From positions 83,552-116,452 of the forward strand of contig KQ482076.1 of NCBI GenBank assembly GCA_001430745.1: a stretch of DNA of 32,901 bases, written 5' to 3'. The notes under the pieces are model-generated. The model was not told the origin of the DNA. It made no database searches and saw only the letters and a program-made list of their open reading frames with translations. Position 1 is the first letter of the stretch, and each line of letters starts with the position of its first letter. Origin of the DNA: Auxenochlorella pyrenoidosa (Eukaryota; Chlorophyta; Trebouxiophyceae; Chlorellales; Chlorellaceae). The translations under genes were made by a program, and so were the position numbers. Of this stretch, positions 11,549 through 22,829 are shown piece after piece.

Positions 11549-11701
11549 GGCGCCGATCGGACGTCTTTTGTTTGCATCGTTCTAATCTTCAATCTTAGCA
11601 TAAATTCTATCAGCACACAGCTGTGTTTGTGCTGTGCACGCTTGTCTCGTTTTCCAGTCCCATCGCCTACCCTGCCGCCCCTTCGTGCTTTGAGAACCGC
11701 T
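11549..11701. promoter_or_regulatory. Divergent promoter region, PhoD-like gene and small basic protein gene
   Basis: This short spacer lies between head-to-head starts (11286-11701 if the PhoD-like gene begins at ATG 11285). It contains the most AT-rich stretch nearby, with a TATA-like CATAAATT around 11599-11606 about 100 bases before ATG 11702. No specific operator was recognised. Confidence 0.4.
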
Positions 11702-12601
11702 ATGTTTGGAAAGAAGGAGGAGAAGAAGGCAGCGGCAGCAAGCAGCACCAGGTGCGCTCCCTTTCTCCGCTGGCCTGTCGCCTTGGCCGCTCCTCCCCTC
11801 ACTCCCTCACTCCCGCTTACGCCCTCCCATCATCTCCCTCGATAATGCAGCGGCGGCGAGAAACCATGTTGCAGCGGCAAGAAGGCGGCCGACAAGGGTG
11901 GCCAGCGTCAGGCTGCAGGGGCGGCAGCGGCAGCAGCCAGCGCCAGTAGCTCAAAGGAGGAGGCAGCGCTTTCGACCTTCATGTTTGGAGGGTGAGCACC
12001 CACACCCCTGCACCGCAGCGAGGCATGCAGGAGAGGGCAGCATGGCCGCAGGGGTTTGTTTGCTCCCGTTCCGGCTGCTGATGCCACGCTATGGAAAACA
12101 GTGGCACCGCCCGCACCAAGTCTCCTCCGGCTGGGCTGCCTGTCTCTGAACCCTGCAGGGCTGTGCAAGACGGCGAGGTGCCGCTGGTGGGCCTCTGCAA
12201 GGGGGACCCCGCGGTCATTCAGGTGGGGCTGCGCGCTGCAGGCGCTCAGCATGGCAAAGCGTGCCACGAATGCCGGGTGCTGTGCTTTGTTGCATCAATC
12301 AGTACCTGATGTGCATGAAGTGTCCACTTGTGAGAAGAGTGTGGCTGCTGCAAACACAGGCGCTGCTTTGGGGACCCAACACGGCCCTCGTGCGCTGCGT
12401 CCTGGCTGCCCTGCTTCATTTTGAAAGTGCGGTGCCTGCAGGCTTGGTTTGCTGATCTCTTGTGAGTATGCCACATCTGTTACCGCCCTGCAGGCTTGCG
12501 TGTGGAGCCCAGGTGCACCCACCAGCAGCGGAAGCGGCAAGAAGGGCAGCAAGAAGGGCAAGGATGATGGGCAGCGGGAGCGCTTCACAATCATCTTCTG
12601 A
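11702..12601 (+). CDS. Hypothetical 120-residue Lys/Ala-rich protein
   Basis: I do not recognise this protein. Four exons (11702-11751, 11851-11991, 12159-12222 and 12494-12601) close in phase, with consensus GT donors and CAG acceptors, and give 120 residues. The N-terminus is basic and charged (MFGKKEEKKAAAASS), followed by a Cys pair (GGEKPCCSGKKAADKGG) and an Ala/Ser stretch. A more ordered core reads FMFGGAVQDGEVPLVGLCKG, then DPAVIQACVW, and a lysine/glycine patch ends in RERFTIIF. No signal peptide or membrane segment is visible. The regular splice signals, the long phase-consistent frame through a changing intron background and the divergent promoter favour a real gene. An unseen extra exon in the third intron (12223-12493) is possible. 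It could be a small nucleic-acid- or protein-binding factor, but that is only a guess from composition. Confidence 0.7.
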
Positions 12602-12996
12602 CCGCCACGCCCACAGCTGGTCGGCACCATTGTGCACCCCACCTCGCCATGCAAAGGACCCTTTTCTGGCCCCTTGCCTGCTGCCAAGTTTCAGGTTCCA
12701 CGCAGCCCCTGCTGCGCCCCCTCCTCCCGTTCCATGCTCCCCTCTCCTTGTGCTCCACCCGCGCTCCACATGCGGGTTTCTGTTGCATGCGCTGAGGAGT
12801 GTCATTACAAAATAGCACATCAAAGAAAGGAGGCGGCAAGGTTTTTAGAGGATGGCGGCTTGGGTCGCAGGAGGATGAGGTCGCGAGACAACTGCAGGTG
12901 TGGGCTCAAGTTCTCACTGACTGTGAGGCGCAATGGGGGGGCGTGGTTGGGGGTCAGTTGCATGCTGCGAGGCGCAACACGCCTACAGCACAGGGG
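12602..12996. other. Convergent 3' region, small protein gene and transporter gene
   Basis: This holds the 3' UTRs of two convergent genes. Apart from the minus-strand TGTAA at 12809-12805, no further feature was seen. The open frames here match nothing I recognise. Confidence 0.6.
12805..12809 (-). terminator. TGTAA polyadenylation signal for the transporter gene
   Basis: TGTAA on the minus strand lies about 190 bases past the transporter stop codon at 12997. TGTAA is the usual near-upstream polyadenylation element of green algae, and the position fits a normal 3' UTR. Confidence 0.55.
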
Positions 12997-15900
12997 TCAC
13001 GCCTTCAGGGGCAGCTGGCGCGCTGCCAGGCTGTCCACCCTGACCTCCACCCCGTCGCTGCCGGGCAGCTTCTGGTACCGCGGTAGCCCCGCGCCCTCCC
13101 TGCCGCCCGCTGCAGAGACGCCCGGCCCGCTGGCAACAGCACCGGCCAGCTGCTCCTGCTGGATCTGCTGCATCTTGATGCGCTGGTAGCTGCAGGGGGC
13201 AGCAGAAAAAACTCAAAATCTGAATCGTGGAAAAAGACTTCACATGGCAGGCAGGGGCAGGAGGGCGGGGCACGCATCCGGGGGTGCTGCACCGGCGACG
13301 AGCACGACACCACCCCACAGCGCGGCTTGCCGGGCCCAGCGCGGCACACTCACACAAAAAAGGCGCCCACGCTGATGGCATAGCCAATCCCCTGCAGGCA
13401 GGGGGGCCAGGGCAGGGGCAAGGCAGTTATGGGCACGACGCAAGCGGTTCGTGAGTGAATGACCTGGCTAGTCCGTGCACTGCACCAGGACTTCTCCTGG
13501 ACCTATTTCCCCTCCGCACTGTGCCACAGACCGCAGCCTGCGAGGTTTCCCGCCGGCCGTCCCGACGGCTGGCCGTCCCAGCCGGCTGCCCGCGCGTGCG
13601 GCCCTGCTCACCTGCAGCAGCGTGACCTTTTCCGACAGCAGCACGATGCCCAGGCACACCACCAGGGCGTTCTTCACCGTGCCCAGCACCTTGAGCGTGA
13701 GGGAGGAGGCCGACTGCGGGGGTGGGGGGGGGGGGGTGGGGGAGGTTCGGTGTGCGGGGGGTGGGGTATGGTGGGGTGGGGGGGNNNNNNNNNNNNNNNN
13801 NNNNNNNNNNNNNNNNNNNNNNNNNNNNNNNNNNNNNNNNNNNNNNNNNNNNNNNNNNNNNNNNNNNNNNNNNNNNNNNNNNNNNNNNNNNNNNNNNNNN
13901 NNNNNNNNNNNNNNNNNNNNNNNNNNNNNNNNNNNNNNNNNNNNNNNNNNNNNNNNNNNNNNNNNNNNNNNNNNNNNNNNNNNNNNNNNNNNNNNNNNNN
14001 NNNNNNNNNNNNNNNNNNNNNNNNNNNNNNNNNNNNNNNNNNNNNNNNNNNNNNNNNNNNNNNNNNNNNNNNNNNNNNNNNNNNNNNNNNNNNNNNNNNN
14101 NNNNNNNNNNNNNNNNNNNNNNNNNNNNNNNNNNNNNNNNNNNNNNNNNNNNNNNNNNNNNNNNNNNNNNNNTGAATGACCCCACCCCCCACCCCCACCC
14201 CACCTGTTTGACGACGTAGGCCAGCGAGTTGACCCGCCTTCTTAACCCCACCTGGGTGCCCCCCCTCCCCACACACCATACCACAACCCCCCCCTCTCTT
14301 CCCCACCTGTATGACGATGTAGGCCAGCGAGTTGACCAGGAAGCCCATGACGGCGGCGGCCAGGAACTTGGCCGGGCGCGCGGCCATGAGGCCAAACGCG
14401 CCGGCCTCCAGCATGGGCCGGAACTCCAGCGCCAGCGAGCCCAGCGCCAGCCAGAAGGTGCAGGCGGGGGCGAGGTACATGAGGCCCTCGACTGCGGGGG
14501 CGGCGGCGGGGCGGCGGCGGGGTGGCGGTGGCGCGGCGGCGGCTGCTGGGCGGCTGCCGAGGCCTGCATATTGAGATGCGCCGCCACCCTTTGCACCCAC
14601 TCCCGCGCACCGCACGGAGGCTGTCTGCCCCCTGGCACGCCCCTCCCCGCCCCCGGCCCCCCCCGCCGCGTCGCTCACTGGGGTGGAAGCGCAGCCCCGT
14701 GAGCAGCAGCTGCGTCATCACCAGCCGTATGCTCTCAAAGCACTCGGACAGCAGCATGATGACGACCCCCGCGGCGTTGAGGTTGACCTCCCCTGCCGAC
14801 GCCAGCGCAGTGCCCAGTGCAATGAAGGACACCGAGGCGATGAGGCGGCGGGAGGGGGTCTCCAGCCGCGCGACAAAGAGGGACAGCATGGTGATAATGG
14901 GAGTGAAGGCCTGCGGCAGCAAGGGTGGGGTTGGGGTGGTGGTGGTGGTGTGTGGGTGTGTGGGTGGGAAGGAGGGCGGGGCGGCATGCGAGCAGGCGGT
15001 GGGTGCGGCGGCGGCAGCAGGCAGGCGCGGACACAGGCTCGGGGCGCGCCTGAACAGCTGCCGGCGCAGAGGCCTTGCGGGTGCACGGTCGGGTGCACCA
15101 GCCGAGGCGCTTACCGGACCGTGCCGGGCGCCAGCAGCAGCGACAGCAGCAGCAGCAGCAGCAGCAGCGGCAGCAGAGGCGTGAGGCGTGAGGCAGCAGG
15201 ACAGCCCGGGGGAAAGGGGGGAGCGGAGGGGGGGGGCTGGCGGGCGCGGCGCCGCACCTTGAGCATCTGGATGAATGCGACGGTGAGGTACAGGTAGACC
15301 AGGTTGCCAAAGTGCAGCGTCAGCGCCATGAACAGGCCCACGGGCAGGATCTTGGTGGCGTAGAAGCGCGGGGTCATCGGCCGCTTGGCGTCCACGATGC
15401 GCAGCACCTGCGGCGGGGCGCAGCGGGCACAGCAGGCATGACGGCGGGTGTTGGCGGCGTGGGATGTGATCATGCCCCGGCGCCCTGTCGACCCACCACA
15501 CAGCGGCCCGCGTGCGCCCGGCGCCGCACCCAGCGCGCTAAACGCGCACAGCGCGACGCCTAGAGGCGGAAGCTGGCGCGCAGCCAAGGCCGTGCAAAGA
15601 CCCTGGGGCGCCCGCCCTGCGCGGAGCAGCAGCAGCAAGGGCGGCGGCAGGCGCGGCGGGCCCGGAGCGCGCACCCACCCGGCAGCAGACGTAGCTTGCG
15701 GTGCCGCTGAATGCCATGCCCAGGCCGGACAGGGCCATGGGGTAGTGGAACCCGTGGGACAGCAGGTCCTTATTCAGAAGAATGAGGCCAGAGGAGACGC
15801 TCATCCACGCCAGGCTGGCAACCACCGCCACCACCAGCTGTAGGGCACGGGCAGGGGCCGGGGGCATGCAGGGCGGGTGGCACAACCAGAGGGCATGGAG

Positions 15901-16261
15901 GCCTTGCAGGCGCAGGCGGCGCGAGCGCAGCGCACCGCCTCGACGGGTCGCGCGCCCACAGCATCCGCTGCGTCGCCGCCAGCCAAGCAGGCTGCCCAGG
16001 GGCCCAGCCGGTCACGGTGGCCACGGCTGCCGCCGTGACAAAGCAGCACCCAGAAGCAGGGGACCAAACAACCTGGCCCCCATGCACCTTGCTCATGCCA
16101 AACATGGTGAACTGGTGGGAGTCGGCGCCGCCGCCGCCGCCTGCCTGCGCCCCCATGCTCGCCAGCCCCTTCCGCCGCGCCTCGGGGAGCGAGCCGTAAG
16201 AGGGCGGCCGCAGGGGCCGGCGGTCCAAGTCAGCAGAGACCGCCAGCTGGGAGCCGCCCAC
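12997..16261 (-). CDS. Sugar-phosphate / nucleotide-sugar transporter (TPT family)
   Basis: Membrane transporter of the drug/metabolite superfamily (TPT / nucleotide-sugar branch), probably an antiporter in the Golgi/ER or another endomembrane. Eight exons, 5' to 3': 16261-16088, 15837-15679, 15407-15258, 14910-14679, 14491-14307, 13713-13612, 13391-13354 and 13189-12997. They give 410 residues, and every phase closes. A hydrophilic N-terminus of about 58 residues (Met 1 at 16261; no plastid transit peptide is evident) is followed by about ten hydrophobic segments. Typical blocks are LNKDLLSHGFHYPMALSG (segment 1/2 loop), VYLYLTVAFIQMLKAFTP, SVSFIALGTALASAGEV and NALVVCLGIVLLSEKVTLLQ. The hydrophilic C-terminal tail starts at YQRIKMQQIQQEQ. 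Substrate cannot be assigned: the family includes triose-phosphate, UDP-sugar and GDP-sugar carriers. The intron between exons 5 and 6 contains the assembly gap and a copy of the exon 5 end. Confidence 0.9.
13785..14172. other. Assembly gap (388 Ns) inside a transporter intron
   Basis: A run of Ns is flanked by G-rich sequence on the left and C-rich sequence on the right. It lies wholly in the intron between transporter exons 5 and 6, and phase joins exactly across it, so no exon is required in the gap. Confidence 0.98.
14201..14336. repeat. Exon-end copy beside the gap, transporter intron 5
   Basis: The 33 bases at 14304-14336 (end of exon 5 with its GT donor, minus strand) recur at 14201-14233 with two mismatches, 103 bases further into the intron. 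The copy would read VNSLAYVVKQ instead of VNSLAYIVIQ. It sits 28 bases from the gap, so an assembly artefact is possible here. Confidence 0.93.
15132..15176. repeat. CAG trinucleotide repeat in a transporter intron
   Basis: An imperfect (CAG)n tract lies in the intron between transporter exons 3 and 4. It is low-complexity and is not part of an exon in the model. Confidence 0.9.
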
Positions 16262-18136
16262 GAGCCTGAGGGGGCTGCAAGCGGGGCGGGAGCGCCGGCA
16301 GTGCAGGAAAGTGCCCTTCTGGACCTGTGACTACCGGGCGGAGGTCCGGCGGCGCCGGCGGCAGCGGCGGCAGGCGCAGTCCAGAGGCAGGTGAACGGCC
16401 GCTGCGTACTGGCGAAGCGAATACGTGCACTGAGTTCCAACACACGCCGAAGGAGGAGGCGCAGGCGCGTTCTAGCAGAGAGGAGGAGCCCCAGCTCAAA
16501 CCGCCTCCCCTTCCCAACTTGCAGGCTGGACCGTCACACCTCGCGATCGCCGCTCCGCTGAATGTTGTGATCCCTGCAGGCTACCGCAGTTGCAACCCCA
16601 GGCAGCCCCTCTGACGCTGCTGGTGACAGTGGTTTCTCGCGGCTATTCGACCCCAGTTGATGCAGGCGCCAAAATGACACAATCGATGTTGCAAACGAGC
16701 TCACCGCCGGCACATGCGGCCTCCAGTGCACTGCAGTGCTGTCTGCCGCCACCCGTCAGGCGTCTGCTCACAAAAGGGCACTTCGTTGAGGTGCTTTGTG
16801 TTGCATGATACATCAATTTCCAACTGCCACAAGGGCATCAAAAGACTCGTTGGCTGCCTGTTACCTCTCTGGCAGGACCAGGCCGCATACGTGCAGCACA
16901 TGCAGCACCCAGGCCGCTGCGTTGCACCGCGTTAGCCACCGGCTGGGCACAAACTGCCCAGCTGCAAACCCCCTGTGGGGCTCTACAGATTGGCCCAGCC
17001 TTCTGCTCAAGCTTACACATGAAAAGCAAAGAGGCGGCAAAGGAATAGAAAAGCCCTTTGGTGGATGAGCAGGCAGCAAGGCCACGAGGGCCTGTCACGA
17101 CTGCTCTCCATCGGGTACCCAGGGAGGGGAGGCTCGCACAAAGGCCAGAGTGGCATGCAGGGCGAGGCAAGGCAGCAGGGAGAAAGATTGATCGCCTGCC
17201 TTCCAATGAGAGTGGGGTTTGGCAGGCGCCGAGGCGGCTGGGTGACATGCATTGACGTGTGGCGCTAGCAGCACGCTCATTATTCGTGAAGCAGGTGCGG
17301 TTCGTGCGGCTCATTCATTGGATCGCAGGAGCGGCGGATAGGAAGAACAGAAGTTGCCGCAGGTGCGCGACGCATTGTAGTCCAATCAGGTCGGATGCGA
17401 GCGGGACCGTGCCGCTTGTCGCAGCGCCTCGCGCTGTGGTAAGGTGAAGGGGTGGAGCCGGAACAAGCCACCACCCATGCTCGCGGAGCAAGGGCAGGGG
17501 CGGTCTCACTATGAAACCCAGGGTGAGGGCCCAAAGAAGGCGGCCAGGGGGGCCAGGCCCTGTAAAGCAGGCAGCAACGGGAGGGTGAGGCTGGGGCTGT
17601 AGACAGCGCCTGGGTCAATCAAGCAGCGGCGCGTCTGGGCAGGGGTGGGGTGGGTCGTTTAGGGGTACAGGTGCAAGAGAATAAGGGCGCCGCTGCGCAT
17701 GGGGAGGGGCTTTTCAAAGTCAGCAAGTAGCAGCCCCTGCCAATCATCAAAGGAGGATGGGAAGGGACATCGTGAGCGCAGTGCGTGGGCCAGGTCGGGC
17801 AATTGGACCAGGCCGGCAGCAGGCTGCGGGGTGTCTACACGCGTGCCTGGGAAAGGGGCCAGGCAGGGCGCAGCGCGCGAACCGTGTCGAACTACGGTGG
17901 TGAGCGTGACATGCGAAGGGAGCCGGGAAACACGACAACTGTGGCACAAATGTGCGCATATGCCGACTCTTGAGCATGAAAAAGGGGTGCACTACGTGGG
18001 CCAGGTGAAAAAGCGGCAGGCGCGCTGGCGAGGGGTCAACGACACAGGTCTTGCAAGTTCGGGCAAATGCTGTCCAAAAAAGCAGGGCACAGGTGGGGGT
18101 CACAGTGCAGTTCAGGGGAGCACGGGCACAGGGAAT
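16262..18136. other. Intergenic stretch with no supported gene
   Basis: About 1.9 kb lies between the transporter start (minus strand) and the stop of the next minus-strand gene. It should hold the transporter promoter and 5' UTR at the left and the 3' UTR of the S/T-P-rich gene at the right. Open frames on both strands (for example 17699-18157 plus and 16838-17314 minus) show no recognisable motif or consistent splice structure. I see no tRNA-like fold. Confidence 0.55.
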
Positions 18137-20584
18137 TCAAGGATTAAAAAAGGATAAACAATGTGGACCGCTGGGCGGGGAAAGTCTTGCATCGTTTATT
18201 CTGGGGCTGGGGCAGGTCGAGCGTTCTGCCAGGCTCGGCTGGCCGCAATTTGGCTGAAAGCAGAAAAGGGTTGAAATAAACACGGGTTCGAGGAGGCCCC
18301 GGCTTCGGGAGGCTCCGCCACAAGTCGGGTAGGCCCTGGGCATTGGAGCAGCAGGGCCCAGGCCGGCCCAATCAGGAGCAGCCCAGTTGGCAGGCGAGCC
18401 AGGGCCCGGGAACGTGGTCCGGGTGCTCTCCAGCTCTGCCTGGTCTGAAGACAGGCACTCAGCTAATCCTGCAGGACAGGCTGGGCAAGACATGGAGGTG
18501 AGCCGACGCGCCGGCATGCGTGCACACAAGCCCCCGTAGGCTGGGCGGGGGGGGGGGGGGGGGGGTCGACGTTGCAGGCGCAGCCACATGTGCAGTGCAG
18601 ACACAGCCCCCCGGCAGGGGAGCAACCCCCGTGGCTGGCAGCGCTGCCCCGGAGCACACCTGGGCGCTTTGAGGGGCACGCTCTGAGCTGCGTCGTCGAT
18701 GTCTGCAGGCCCGCGCGGGCGCCCGCCAGCAGGGCACCCGCTGGCGCTCCTGCTGCCGCCCTGCTCGGGAGGCACCGTAGCAGGTGCCAGCAGGACGTCA
18801 TCGCTGGCGGCACGTGCCGGAACAAGGCTCTTGCGGGACCGCTTGCGAGGGGTTCGGGCCATCTCCGCTGCTATGCCTGGTGGCAGCGCGCCGGCTGCGG
18901 GCGCAGCAGGCGGGCAGCCGGTGGAGCAGCCGGTGGGAGCAGCCGGCAGCGCAGCCGGCGGGCAGGAAAGGATGGCAGGGGACGGGCCGTCGCTGCCGCT
19001 CCCTGCGCCCCTGCCGGCAGCGCCTCGCAGAGGGCTCAGCAGGTCTGCGAAGGACAGTTCCCTGCGCCAGGCAGCTGCCTGCAGCGGGGCCAGCGAGGAT
19101 GGCAGGCTGGCTGGGGTGCTGACAGATACGCCGGGTGTGGCCAGCGGCTGCAAAGCAGAACTTGGCAACTGGCAACAGGCAAGCCGGAGGATGGGTGGCA
19201 GGCCAGCCGGCAGGCAGGCGGACAGGTGGTGGCAGGCAGGCGAGTCGGTGATCGCACCTCGAACGGGCTGGCGGCCTCCGGGACCGGCGCATGAGGCATG
19301 GGCTTGCAGGGTGCAGTCACGGCGGCCGAGCCTCCCAGCGGAATGATGGCTTGGCCCACCAGGCGCACTGCAGAGTCGGGGCATAATTGCGAGGCAGGCA
19401 GGCAGCTGTTGGGATGGGGGCAGAAGAGGTGTGGAGGCACCGCTGGGGGGGCCAAAAGCCAGCCGGAGCATTGAGTGTGTGTGTGGAAGCAATGGCAGGC
19501 AGAGCAGGCAGGCAGAGCAGGCAGGCAGGCACCCCTTGCCTGAGCCTTCCAGCCTGATGCTGCACGGCCGCATGGCGCGCAGGAAGCGAGGAGGTAGGGC
19601 GGCGAGGGTCAGTGGCGCTCTCGGCGCGGCGGGTGTGCAGCCCGGGGCGCTGCAATGGGGAGGGGCAGAGAGAAACTGTGAGTGCCTCTTACAAATGCAC
19701 AGACAAGCTGGCGTGCCCACAAGCTGTGCCCCAAAGCGTGATCCAAACCCACAGGTGTAAGTACCCCAGTATGGTGACTTGTACAAGGGCAGGGAGTCGG
19801 GCAGCAGCAAGCCATGCCAGAATGATGCCAGAATGTGCGAGTGGTGCTCAGAGGCAGGCCATGCTGGCAGAAGGGTCCCTCACCTGCCGCGCAGGCTGCC
19901 CTGAGGCATGCTGCGCATGCAGCCACTGTCCAAGCTGCCCAGCATGAGCGTGTTGGGTGTGGCCATGGGCGGCGGGGAGAAGGGGTCGCCAAAGCGGTAC
20001 CGCCCTGGGCACGGGGTGCTCGGCTCCTCTCCCTCGGCACCAGCCGCTGCTGCCTGCAGCCGTGGAGTGCCAGGCATGCGCAGCTCCGGCGGCGTCACCG
20101 CAGCTGAGGCTGCGCTGCGCAGGCGGCAGCTGTCCCACTTGAGGCGGGGTGTCGCAGGCAGGGCATCCTCGCTGGCGCCGCCGCCGGCACAGCTGTGCGC
20201 GGGGCGGGATGCACCGCTGCTGGCGGCTGCTCTGCCAGTAGTGCTGGCCAACCCGCCACTGGAGACTGCACGCAGGCTGCCCTCAGAGCTTGCGTCGCTG
20301 CTGTCAACGCTGCCTGCGGCAGCTGCGGGTTGCGGCAGCCCTTCGCGCTGGCGCTGCGCTGGAAGCTGGAGCGTCGGAACAGACGTGGCCACTGCCTGGC
20401 CAGCACAGAGATTGACTGCCGCTGCTGGGGGAGCAGCCATCGGCGCGACGGCCGGGGCCAAGTGCGCGAGGGTTGGACTGAGCCAGCGGCGCGCCGGCGA
20501 AACGGGAGGCAGCGGCTTCTCTGGTGCGGCGACGGCGCGGGGCGGGCGGCCTGCACAGGCGAAGGTGGCGGAGGAGCACGGCAT
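18137..20584 (-). CDS. Hypothetical S/T-P-rich, Ala/Pro-rich protein
   Basis: I do not recognise this protein. The model has four exons: 20584-19884 (the frame stays open up to ATG 20797), 19649-19540, 19367-19258 and 19147-18137. Phase closes at all three introns, and the second intron needs a GC donor (GCAAGG). The product is about 643 residues and mostly low-complexity. Repeated proline-directed phosphosite-like motifs stand out: VSPARR, LSPTLA, ATPRLKW, VTPPEL, GTPRL, PSTPCPG, FSPPP, ATPNTL and LLSPLRG. Short ordered-looking pieces are LPPRFLRAMRPCSIRLEGS, RLVGQAIIPLGGS and WRRELSFADLLSPL. A basic cluster, MARTPRKRSRKSL, resembles a nuclear localisation signal. Together this suggests a disordered nuclear, CDK/MAPK-regulated protein, but only from composition. 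A 20-base G run (18547-18566) crosses the last exon, so the frame and C-terminus beyond it are uncertain. Confidence 0.5.
18547..18566. repeat. 20-base G homopolymer inside a predicted exon
   Basis: A pure G run on the plus strand reads as poly-proline in the minus-strand hypothetical gene. Homopolymers of this length are often miscounted, so the frame downstream (below 18547) should not be trusted. Confidence 0.95.
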
Positions 20585-20797
20585 CGATGCGATCAGTAGC
20601 TCAAACGCATAGATCGTGTCGGAGCATGGCCAAGCTTGCCCTCGCAAGGCTTCCCCACATGGCGGGAAACCAAATTGCGGGCCTAAGCAGCCGCTGGACG
20701 AGCCGGTTGCAGTCCCACTCAAGCCGCAATGATTTTTCGACAATTTTCCTACACATCGCTGACTGCTCGGGGGCGGGGCGAGCAAGGGAAACCCCAC

Positions 20798-22013
20798 AGT
20801 GGTGCATCTGGCTTGCGCAGGTGTGCGCAGGATGATTGCTTGGCTCTCACCTTACTGCAGCGATCTGTAGGACGTACAGGCGCGGCAGTAGCCTCGGCAC
20901 GGCCTTCTTGAGGAGGAGGGCCTGGCGTGATGGACTTCTGCGGCGTTGAGCAGCCTCTAGCACCCTTTACGGCGTTGAGAGCTGTATGTAATCAAGCAGA
21001 CTGCCGCTGGTGAGGCGCCTCGCCGCCCAATTCGCTAGCACTCAAGCCAGGTGGACGCAGTCCTGCTGGCAGTCGCCGTCGGTGAGGTAATTAGGGCTCC
21101 TCCAAACAAGGGTACCTCCAACCCCCGTCTGCGCCTCCGACGATCAGCGGTGGAGGATGGAGATCTGATAGGACAGTTAAAGGGGAGAGAACATCCCATT
21201 CTTGCACCACTCCCGAGCAGCTTCCGTCAAGTACCAGCGCTGTCACTGGGCGGCACATGCACCGTACCAGGGTGCCTCAGGCAGGACGCCTGATCAGCGA
21301 AGAAGAGCAGGAGGCTGGGTCAGGGGTCATGCGCCGAGCTATTGAGATAGACGACAGCAAGTATCCTGACAGATCCATGAAACCAACGCGTGCATGCGCC
21401 TCAGGAATGCATCTGTCGGCTGGCTCTGCGGGTCCAAGACAGTGAAGAGTAATGCAGCTGCAGCTTGATGCGGCCTGGTGCTCTTTTTGAGAGGTGGGCG
21501 AAAGGTCATGAGACGCCGCAAGCGATGCAGGCCATACAGTGAGCTGGCCAAGGCGCACAGCTGGGAACACCAAGTGCCCTTTGCATCTTTTGCACTGGCT
21601 CCATCTAGTCAACTGTTTGCATCGCGGCCACCTGTGTGCGGCGACCCTCCTTGAGTTTACCTGCACTGACGCCCGAGGTCTTTCTGTCTGGCAGCAGCCA
21701 GGGCTGCCCCTGCCTTGTGCAGAGGCGCCGGCGACGCTGCACGCCTAAGTGCCAAGGTGCCAACCTTGACAAGCAGGGTGGCGGCATACAGCTTCAGTGC
21801 CAGAATGCCGTGTCTAACAGGCACGAGTGTTGGAGAGGCAGTGTGATGCTGGGATGCCGCCGGCGCCAGCGGCGCCTACAGCGTGTCGCCACAGCGGGCG
21901 GCAGCAGGAGTGGCACCAGGCTTCGGCCAAGTACTGAACATACGCAGGTCATTGTTTCCACCTCCCAGTTCTGTCTCTGGCTTCTTATTCTCTTGCACGC
22001 AAAGAGATCAACC
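20798..22013. other. Head-to-head intergenic region before the peroxiredoxin gene
   Basis: About 1.2 kb separates the start of the minus-strand S/T-P-rich gene from the peroxiredoxin ATG at 22014, and should carry both promoters. The last 60 bases before the ATG are T-rich and relatively AT-rich (TTCTTATTCTCTTGC). I found no canonical TATA box, no convincing ORF and no RNA gene. Confidence 0.5.
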
Positions 22014-22783
22014 ATGGTGGCGACCATCGGCCAGCCTGGTGCGTTGAAGGCTGCAGGCCGCCCGCATTTCATGATCAATGGTGGCTGTGAAGGATGCACA
22101 CGCGATGACCGAGCAGCCGCCACGGCGCCTCGCTCCAGAGTGCAAAGCCGGCGGCTTGCCCTAGCGTTGCTGCCGCCGTGTGGACTTGGGCATAGGATCG
22201 CCCAGGCATTGATGCAATCTGCGCATTGCTGGGTTGGCCGCCCATCAGCCGGCCACCCACCGCGTACCCGCTGCCGCTGCCGCTGCCGCCGCCGCTGCCG
22301 CCGACCTGAATCCCTCCTGCCACTCGCTGTGCAGCCCCCGCCTTCAATGGCCAGGCCGTGGTGGACGGCGACTTCAAGACCATCTCGCTGTCTGACTTCA
22401 AGGGCAAATACGTCGTCCTCTTCTTCTGTGAGGCGTTGCTGCTCGCACTCCCTGCCGCAGCCGACTGGGTTCTGGCGCGCTGGCGCAGCCGCCGAGCTGC
22501 GTTGCCATGGCTGCCTGCAGCCCTCTGGTGGCAGGAGCGCGACAGCTGAGCAGCCGCTCAGCAGCGAGGGCCACGGGCCGCCGGCTCTCTCTGCTTCCGT
22601 GTCCGGGCCCCTCCTTGGCTCCTCCCCATTTGCTCGCCGCCCGCTCCCCTAGCCCATCAACCGCTGCCCCCTTCCCAACCCTACCTCTAGACCCCCTGGA
22701 CTGGACCTTTGTGTGCCCCACCGAGATCATCGCCTTCAGCGACCGCGTGCAGGAGTTCCGGGACATTGGAGTGGAGGTGGGTG

Positions 22784-22829
<46 letters not shown>

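Noticed and set aside
13427..14638. Long minus frames spanning the N gap
   Set aside because: They are open only because Ns hide stops; the transporter phase joins across the gap without them.
17699..18157. 152-codon open frame on the plus strand in the 16.3-18.1 kb gap
   Set aside because: It has no motif, no splice context and no promoter feature; its composition is like noncoding neighbours.
18280..18310. tRNA B-box-like GGGTTCGAGG
   Set aside because: The downstream CC is missing, and no matching A box or cloverleaf stems could be drawn.
21636..22652. 338-codon plus frame covering the first peroxiredoxin exon
   Set aside because: Only the 25 bases from ATG 22014 belong to the peroxiredoxin. 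The rest runs through promoter and intron sequence and shows no transit-peptide-like region joined directly to the start.
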